From Zoogloea sp041908905 (lineage in GTDB: Bacteria; Pseudomonadota; Gammaproteobacteria; Burkholderiales; Rhodocyclaceae), in contig NZ_JAYREK010000032.1 in assembly GCF_041908905.1 (NCBI RefSeq), positions 1-40,623 on the forward strand: a DNA stretch of 40,623 nucleotides, given 5' to 3'. The notes beneath the pieces were generated by a model, which made no database searches, was not told the origin of the DNA, and saw only the letters and a program-made list of their open reading frames with translations. Both the position numbers and the translations under genes were made by a program. Below are positions 36,070-40,623 of the stretch, piece by piece (the first letter of the stretch is position 1; each line of letters opens with the position of its first letter).

Positions 36070-36600
36070 ATGAGCAAAGGTCCGCAACAACTCGAACGCT
36101 TCATCTTCTGGAGCCGCTGGCTCCAGGCCCCGCTCTACCTCGGCCTGATCGTCGCCCAGGGTATCTACGTGTGGCTGTTCATGGCCGAGCTCGGCCATCT
36201 GCTGATGTCGGTCTTCGAATCCGGCGGCCACATCAGCGAGACCGAAACCATGCTGGTGGTGCTCGGCCTGATCGACGTGGTGATGATCGCCAACCTGCTG
36301 ATCATGGTGATCATCGGCGGCTACGAGACCTTCGTCTCGCGCCTCGACCTCGAGGGCCACCCCGACCAGCCCGAGTGGCTGTCCCACGTCAATGCGGGCG
36401 TACTCAAGATCAAGCTGTCGACGGCGATCATCGGCATCTCGTCGATCCACCTGCTGAAAACCTTCATCAACGCCGCCAACATCGCCGAGCACACGATCAT
36501 GTGGCAGGTGATCATCCATGTCGTGTTCCTCATCTCGGCCCTCGCCATGGCGCTGGTCGACAAGATGATGAACCAGACCGTTCTGCTGTCAAAACACTAA
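36070..36600 (+). CDS. YqhA/TIGR00645-family membrane protein
   Basis: A 176-residue inner-membrane protein of the YqhA (TIGR00645) family. It has about four membrane segments: PLYLGLIVAQGIYVWLF, VVLGLIDVVMIANLLIMVIIGGY, KLSTAIIGISSIHLLKTF and VIIHVVFLISALAMALVDKM. Family strings are ERFIFWSRWLQAPLYLGL and GGYETFVSRLD. The function of the family is unknown. The ATG at 36070 begins the conserved part; the upstream open frame overlaps the purB promoter region and is not conserved. The fumarase gene starts 18 bp after its stop on the same strand, so they are probably one operon. Confidence 0.9.
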   Translation: MSKGPQQLERFIFWSRWLQAPLYLGLIVAQGIYVWLFMAELGHLLMSVFESGGHISETETMLVVLGLIDVVMIANLLIMVIIGGYETFVSRLDLEGHPDQPEWLSHVNAGVLKIKLSTAIIGISSIHLLKTFINAANIAEHTIMWQVIIHVVFLISALAMALVDKMMNQTVLLSKH

Positions 36601-36618
36601 AGAGAGGGAGCTTCACCC

Positions 36619-38166
36619 ATGACCGCCATCAAGCAGGAAGACCTGATCCAGTCCATCGCGGACGCCTTCCAGTACATCAGCTACTACCACCCGCTGGACT
36701 ACATCAAGGCCCTGGGTGAAGCCTACGAGCGCGAGGAATCCCCCGCCGCCAAGGACGCCATCGCGCAGATCCTCACCAACTCCCGGATGGCCGCCGAGGG
36801 CCACCGCCCGATCTGCCAGGACACCGGCATCGGCATGGTGTTCATCAAGGTCGGCATGCAGGTCACCTGGCCGGACGCCACCATGAGCATCCAGAAGATG
36901 ATCGACGAGGGCGTCCGCCGCGCCTACGCCAACCCCGACAACCCGCTGCGCGCCTCGGTGCTGGCCGACCCGGCCGGCGCCCGCAAGAACACCAAGGACA
37001 ACACCCCGGCCGTGGTGCACTTCGAGATCGTCGAGGGCGACCACGTCGAGGTGATCTGCGCAGCCAAGGGCGGCGGCTCCGAGGCCAAGTCCAAGTTCGC
37101 GATGCTCAACCCCTCCGACGACCTGGTGGACTGGGTCCTCAAGAAGATCCCCGAGATGGGCGCCGGCTGGTGCCCGCCGGGCATCATCGGGATCGGCATC
37201 GGCGGCACCCCCGAGAAGGCGATGCTGCTGGCCAAGGAATCCATCATGGCCCCGGTGGACATCCACGAACTGAAGGCCAAGGCCGCTGACGCCGCCGCCA
37301 AGGGTGAAAAGCTGACCCGCGCCGAGGAGCTGCGCCTCGAGCTCTTCGAGAAGGTCAACGCGCTGGGCGTCGGCGCCCAGGGCCTCGGCGGCCTCACCAC
37401 CGTGCTCGACGTGAAGGTGCTCGACTACCCCTGCCACGCCGCCAACCTGCCGGTGGCGCTGGTGCCCAACTGCGCCGCCACCCGCCACTGCCACTTCCAC
37501 CTGGATGGCTCCGGCCCCGCCAAGATCGAGCCGCCCAAGCTGGAAGACTGGCCCGCCGTCACCTGGACGCCGGACCTCAAGTCGGCCACCCGCGTGAACC
37601 TCGACACCCTCACCAAGGAAGAGGTCGCCGCCTGGAAGCCGGGCCAGAAGCTGCTGCTCAACGGCAAGATGCTCACCGGCCGCGACGCCGCCCACAAGCG
37701 CATCGCCGACATGCTGGCCAAGGGCGAGAAGCTGCCGGTGGACTTCACCAACCGCGTGATCTACTACGTCGGCCCCGTCGACCCGGTGCGCGACGAGGTC
37801 GTCGGCCCCGCCGGCCCGACCACCGCCACCCGCATGGACAAGTTCACCCGTATGATGCTGGAGCAGACCGGGCTGATCTCGATGGTCGGCAAGTCGGAGC
37901 GTGGCCCCACCGCCATCGAGGCGATCAAGGACAACCAGTCCGCCTACCTGATGGCCGTCGGCGGCGCCGCCTACCTGGTGGCCAAGGCCATCAAGTCGGC
38001 CAAGGTCGTCGGCTTTGCCGACCTGGGCATGGAGGCCATCTACGAGTTCGACGTGCAGGACATGCCCGTCACCGTGGCGGTCGACTCCTCCGGCACCTCG
38101 GTGCACAACACCGGCCCGAAGGAATGGCAGGCCAAGATCGGCAAGATCCCGGTCAAGGTCGCCTGA
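36619..38166 (+). CDS. Class I fumarate hydratase (4Fe-4S, FumA/B type)
   Basis: A 515-residue oxygen-sensitive fumarase that interconverts fumarate and malate in the TCA cycle. The alpha part has PICQDTGIGMVFIKVG, in which the Cys is a cluster ligand, and AAKGGGSEAKSKFAML. The middle has CHAANLPVALVPNCAATRH with two further Cys. The beta part begins near VTWTPDL and contains ISMVGKSERGPTAIEAIKDNQSAYL (short form GKSERG). Alpha and beta are fused as in FumA. A GAGGGAG SD precedes the ATG by about 8 bases. It ends with a strong terminator. Class I rather than class II is clear from sequence. Confidence 0.96.
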   Translation: MTAIKQEDLIQSIADAFQYISYYHPLDYIKALGEAYEREESPAAKDAIAQILTNSRMAAEGHRPICQDTGIGMVFIKVGMQVTWPDATMSIQKMIDEGVRRAYANPDNPLRASVLADPAGARKNTKDNTPAVVHFEIVEGDHVEVICAAKGGGSEAKSKFAMLNPSDDLVDWVLKKIPEMGAGWCPPGIIGIGIGGTPEKAMLLAKESIMAPVDIHELKAKAADAAAKGEKLTRAEELRLELFEKVNALGVGAQGLGGLTTVLDVKVLDYPCHAANLPVALVPNCAATRHCHFHLDGSGPAKIEPPKLEDWPAVTWTPDLKSATRVNLDTLTKEEVAAWKPGQKLLLNGKMLTGRDAAHKRIADMLAKGEKLPVDFTNRVIYYVGPVDPVRDEVVGPAGPTTATRMDKFTRMMLEQTGLISMVGKSERGPTAIEAIKDNQSAYLMAVGGAAYLVAKAIKSAKVVGFADLGMEAIYEFDVQDMPVTVAVDSSGTSVHNTGPKEWQAKIGKIPVKVA

Positions 38167-38181
38167 TCGGCAACACCACGC

Positions 38182-38208
38182 AGCCCGGCCCCGTGCCGGG
38201 CTTTTTTT
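38182..38208 (+). terminator. Fumarase operon rho-independent terminator
   Basis: AGCCCGGC (38182-38189) and GCCGGGCT (38195-38202) form an 8-bp perfect stem with a 5-base loop, followed by seven T. It lies 15 bases after the fumarase stop. Confidence 0.95.
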
Positions 38209-38223
38209 CGTCTGGAGCAGCCC

Positions 38224-39267
38224 ATGACTCTGCAAGAAATGCTGGGGACCGCGCTCCCCCTCCTGCAGGCCCCGATGGCCGGCGTGCAGGGCAGCGCCCT
38301 CGCGGTGGCCGTCTGCGAGGCCGGCGGGCTCGGCGCCCTGCCCTGCGCGATGCTGGCCCCGGAGGCCATCCGCAGCGAGGTGGCGGCAATCCGCGCCGGC
38401 ACCCGGCGGCCCTTCAACCTCAACTTCTTCTGCCACCAGCCGCCCACCCCGGACGACGCCCGGGAGGCCGCCTGGCGCGCCACCCTCGCCCCCTATTACC
38501 GCGAGTTCGGCCTCGACCCGGCGGCCATCCCCGCCGGGCCCGGCCGCGCGCCCTTCAGCGCCGCGCTGGCCGAGCTGGTCGAGGCCCTCCGCCCGCCGGT
38601 GGTGAGTTTCCACTTCGGCCTGCCCGAGCCCACCCTGCTGGCCCGAGTGAAGGCTGCCGGCGCGCGGGTGCTGAGCTCCGCCACCACCGTGGACGAAGCC
38701 CGCTGGCTGGAGTCCCGCGGCGTGGACGCGGTGATCGCCCAGGGCCTCGAAGCCGGTGGCCACCGGGGGATGTTCCTCAGCGCTGACGTGACGACCCAGC
38801 TCGGCACCCTGGCGCTGGTGCCGCAGCTCGTGGCGGCGCTGCGGGTGCCGGTGATCGCCGCCGGCGGCATCGCCGATGCCCGCGGCGTGGCCGCCGCGCG
38901 GGCCCTCGGCGCCGCCGGGGTGCAGATCGGCAGCGCCTATCTGCTGTGCCCGGAGGCCACCACCAGCGCCGTGCACCGGGCCGCCCTCGTCGGCGACGGC
39001 GCCCGCCACACGGCCCTGACCCACCTGTTCACCGGCCGCCCGGCCCGCGCCATCGTCAACCGGCTGATGCGCGAGCGGGGCCCGCTGGGAGGCGAGCCGC
39101 CGGCCTTCCCCCTCGCCACTAGCGCCATCGCCCCCCTGCGCGCCGCCGCCGAGGCCGCCGGCAGCGGCGATTTCTCGCCCCTGTGGTGCGGCCAGAACGC
39201 CAGCGGCTGCCGCGCCGTACCGGCCGCCGAGATCACCCGGGCGCTGGCCGCGGGCCTCGCCGGTTGA
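38224..39267 (+). CDS. Nitronate monooxygenase-like FMN enzyme
   Basis: A 347-residue TIM-barrel flavoenzyme of the nitronate monooxygenase/2-nitropropane dioxygenase family. Motifs: PLLQAPMAGVQGSALAVAV and CEAGGLGALP at the N-terminus, VVSFHFGLPEP, AQGLEAGGHRGMF (the EAGGHxG signature with the catalytic His) and PVIAAGGIADARGVAAARALGAAGVQIGSAYL (FMN phosphate-binding end). It oxidises alkyl nitronates in known members. A GGAG SD lies about 8 bases before the ATG. Its stop is 11 bases before the GTG start of the next gene, so they form an operon although a functional link is not evident. Confidence 0.92.
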   Translation: MTLQEMLGTALPLLQAPMAGVQGSALAVAVCEAGGLGALPCAMLAPEAIRSEVAAIRAGTRRPFNLNFFCHQPPTPDDAREAAWRATLAPYYREFGLDPAAIPAGPGRAPFSAALAELVEALRPPVVSFHFGLPEPTLLARVKAAGARVLSSATTVDEARWLESRGVDAVIAQGLEAGGHRGMFLSADVTTQLGTLALVPQLVAALRVPVIAAGGIADARGVAAARALGAAGVQIGSAYLLCPEATTSAVHRAALVGDGARHTALTHLFTGRPARAIVNRLMRERGPLGGEPPAFPLATSAIAPLRAAAEAAGSGDFSPLWCGQNASGCRAVPAAEITRALAAGLAG

Positions 39268-39278
39268 GGGCGCGGCGC

Positions 39279-40058
39279 GTGTTCCGCACCCTGCGCATCG
39301 CGGTGCTGCTCGTCATCCTCGCCACCGTCGCCGTCGGCGCCTGGCGCAGCGGAGCGCGGGCGACCGAGTGGAAGCACACCCTGCACGCCACGGTGTATCC
39401 GATCGCCGCCGACGATTCGCCCATTACCCGGGCCGGCGTCGCCCGCCTCACGGCCGACGACTTCGCGCCGGTGGCCGAGTGGCTGCAGGACGAAGTGCAT
39501 CGCTACGGGCGGAGCGTGCTGCGCCCGCTGGCGATCACCGTGGCACCGCCCGTCGCCGCGCTGCCGCCCCCCTTCCCCGCCGACGGCGGCCCGGTGGCGG
39601 TGGGGCTGTGGAGCCTGCGGCTGCGCTTCTGGGCCTGGCGCCACGACGCCGCGCCGGGGCCACGGCCCGACGTACGGCTGTTCGTGCTCTACCACGACCC
39701 GGCGCGCAGCGGGCAGCTCGACCATTCGGTTGGGCTGCGCAAGGGGCAGATCGGCATCGTGAAGGCCTTTGCCAGCCGCGACGAGGCCCCGCGCAACGCG
39801 GTGGTGATCGCCCACGAGCTGCTCCACACCCTCGGCGCCAGCGACAAGTACGACCCGCACAGCCTGGCGCCGCGCTTTCCCGAGGGCTACGCGGAGCCGA
39901 AGCGGGAACCGCGCCACCCCCAGCGCCTGGCCGAGATCATGGCCGGTCGCCTCGCGCTGGCCGATGGCCGCCTGGCGATCCCCGAGCGGCTGGCGCAGAC
40001 GCGCATCGGCCCGCTCACGGCGACCGAGATCGGCCTGCTGCGGACGGAGCGGGACTGA
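39279..40058 (+). CDS. Membrane-anchored putative zinc metalloprotease-like protein (HExxH)
   Basis: A 259-residue protein of a family I do not recognise. The start is taken as GTG 39279 because a GAGGG lies about 9 bases upstream; TTG 39264, overlapping the previous stop, is an alternative. Residues about 5-25 form an uncleaved or signal-type membrane segment (LRIAVLLVILATVAVGAW). The rest would be periplasmic. VVIAHELLHTLGASDKYD contains HELLH, a zincin HExxH motif, followed by LGxxDxY that could supply a third ligand. The flanking LFVLYHDPARS and AEIMAGRLAL are consistent with a compact metalloprotease domain. The substrate is unknown and activity is not proven. It shares a transcript with the nitronate monooxygenase-like gene. 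Confidence 0.72.
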   Translation: MFRTLRIAVLLVILATVAVGAWRSGARATEWKHTLHATVYPIAADDSPITRAGVARLTADDFAPVAEWLQDEVHRYGRSVLRPLAITVAPPVAALPPPFPADGGPVAVGLWSLRLRFWAWRHDAAPGPRPDVRLFVLYHDPARSGQLDHSVGLRKGQIGIVKAFASRDEAPRNAVVIAHELLHTLGASDKYDPHSLAPRFPEGYAEPKREPRHPQRLAEIMAGRLALADGRLAIPERLAQTRIGPLTATEIGLLRTERD

Positions 40059-40063
40059 GGGCA

Positions 40064-40121
40064 AGGGAGGAAAAACGAAACGGGCCGGCGCCCGGGCAGC
40101 AGCACCCGGCGCCAGGACACG
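40064..40121 (-). terminator. Probable terminator of the PilZ gene
   Basis: A GC-rich imperfect palindrome (GGCGCC and CCCGGG blocks within about 40086-40121, with an 8-base loop). On the minus strand it is followed by CGTTTCGTTTTTCC (40064-40082). It lies just after the PilZ stop at 40133. Confidence 0.65.
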
Positions 40122-40132
40122 CCGGCGCGGGC

Positions 40133-40438
40133 TTACTTGATGACTTCGATGATCTCGACGCCCATGGCGTAGAGGCCCGGCTGGGGCAGGCCATGGCAGC
40201 GGCGCACCCGCACGCGGGCATGGAGGGGCTGGTAGGCGCCGCCCGGCTCGGGGGGCAGCACGGCGAGCTCGAAGACCTCGTCCATGCGCGGGACGTGATT
40301 GGAATGGATGGTCATGCCGCCCACGCTCAGCTCGACGCAGGTCCCGATCACCAGGGCGGACTGGCCCTCGAAGCGGATCCCCACCTTGCAGCCCAGTGGG
40401 ATCCGGCGATCCCGTCGTCTTTCCGTCATGCGGTCCAT
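40133..40438 (-). CDS. PilZ-domain protein with altered c-di-GMP signature
   Basis: A 101-residue single PilZ domain. The N-terminal Arg cluster ERRRDRRIPL holds the RxxxR part of the c-di-GMP site. The second motif, normally D/NxSxxG, reads ELSVGG with Glu in place of Asp/Asn. The rest (AVLPPEPGG, HARVRVRRCHGLPQPGLYAMGVEII) is a normal PilZ beta-barrel. Two in-frame starts are possible, ATG 40438 (MDRMTE) and ATG 40429 (MTERRR); neither has a strong SD. PilZ proteins relay c-di-GMP signals to motility or surface factors. The altered Glu may weaken or abolish binding. A monocistronic gene. Confidence 0.85.
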   Translation of the reverse strand: MDRMTERRRDRRIPLGCKVGIRFEGQSALVIGTCVELSVGGMTIHSNHVPRMDEVFELAVLPPEPGGAYQPLHARVRVRRCHGLPQPGLYAMGVEIIEVIK

Positions 40439-40529
40439 GCGCGTCAGCCTGTCTTGCCAATAGCGCACATTACGAAAGTCGGCCCGCCCCCGCAAGGCTC
40501 TCAAGAAACAAAAATAGCCAGGGCGGTTT

Positions 40530-40623
40530 TCATGCAGCGGTCCCGATGGGGTTGATCTGGAATCCGAGCGTGGCTGCTCGGCGTTTTAGCGCGGCGATGC
40601 TGCGCTCGCGTTGTTGTTCCTCG
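40530..40623 (-). CDS. C-terminal 30 codons of an unidentified protein (runs off the right edge)
   Basis: The minus-strand frame is open from the right edge to TGA at 40530-40532. It gives EEQQRERSIAALKRRAATLG and a further ten residues ending GTAA. The basic, coiled-coil-like tail resembles the C-termini of some insertion-sequence transposases, but 30 residues are too few to assign. The stretch 40439-40529, upstream of the PilZ gene, shows no other gene. Confidence 0.35.
   Translation of the reverse strand, partial: EEQQRERSIAALKRRAATLGFQINPIGTAA

Overview
The window is a GC-rich bacterial chromosome segment that most resembles a betaproteobacterium of the Rhodocyclales (Azospira/Thauera/Azoarcus-like). 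The clues are uniformly high GC in third codon positions, a pcm-rhodanese-tolC cluster, UbiD, a class I fumarase, a probable DUF2322 protein and a hairpin-rich dispersed repeat of a style seen in that group. The assignment is inferred from gene content and not from any search. No rRNA, tRNA, CRISPR array, prophage or complete insertion sequence was seen.

Layout. 1-7900: the 5' part of a large modular surface protein (cadherin-like plus SdrD B-like repeats, minus strand, running off the left edge) is divergent from a three-gene type I secretion operon (ABC exporter, HlyD adaptor, TolC-like outer membrane protein with an unusual NTF2-like C-terminal domain). An AT-rich 776-bp control region separates them, and a bidirectional terminator closes the operon. 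7965-16946 (minus strand): ubiD; the pcm-rhodanese-tolC cluster with a perfect palindrome in its leader; and a tetR-MFP-RND efflux operon whose genes overlap by 4 bp, with a TetR-type operator on its promoter. 17115-24639 (plus strand): a Tat-exported Fe superoxide dismutase, a flavin-reductase-like protein overlapping a polysaccharide pyruvyl transferase, a luciferase-like monooxygenase, and a periplasmic solute-binding protein next to a large hybrid histidine kinase.

24713-30711: an alpha-carbonic anhydrase with an N-terminal adhesin-E-like domain (minus); thiC behind a TPP riboswitch (plus); and a minus-strand pair of a PlcP/LpxH-like metallophosphoesterase and a GT4 glycosyltransferase. 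This pair is preceded by a four-copy, 11-bp-spaced Pho-box-like array, which suggests phosphate-starvation lipid remodelling. 30812-34041: a DUF6394-type membrane protein with a two-RCK potassium channel, then an approximately 590-bp inverted-duplication repeat element without genes, then a VanZ-like protein. 34199-40623: a DUF2322-like protein, purB, a yqhA-like gene with class I fumarase, a nitronate monooxygenase-like enzyme, a membrane-anchored HExxH protein, a PilZ protein with an altered signature, and at the right edge the last 30 codons of an unidentified protein.

Most of the window is housekeeping and envelope biology. The parts that reward a second look are the TolC-NTF2 fusion in the adhesin exporter, the Pho-box/PlcP-GT4 unit, the large inverted-duplication repeat, the carbonic anhydrase fusion, and the palindrome before pcm.
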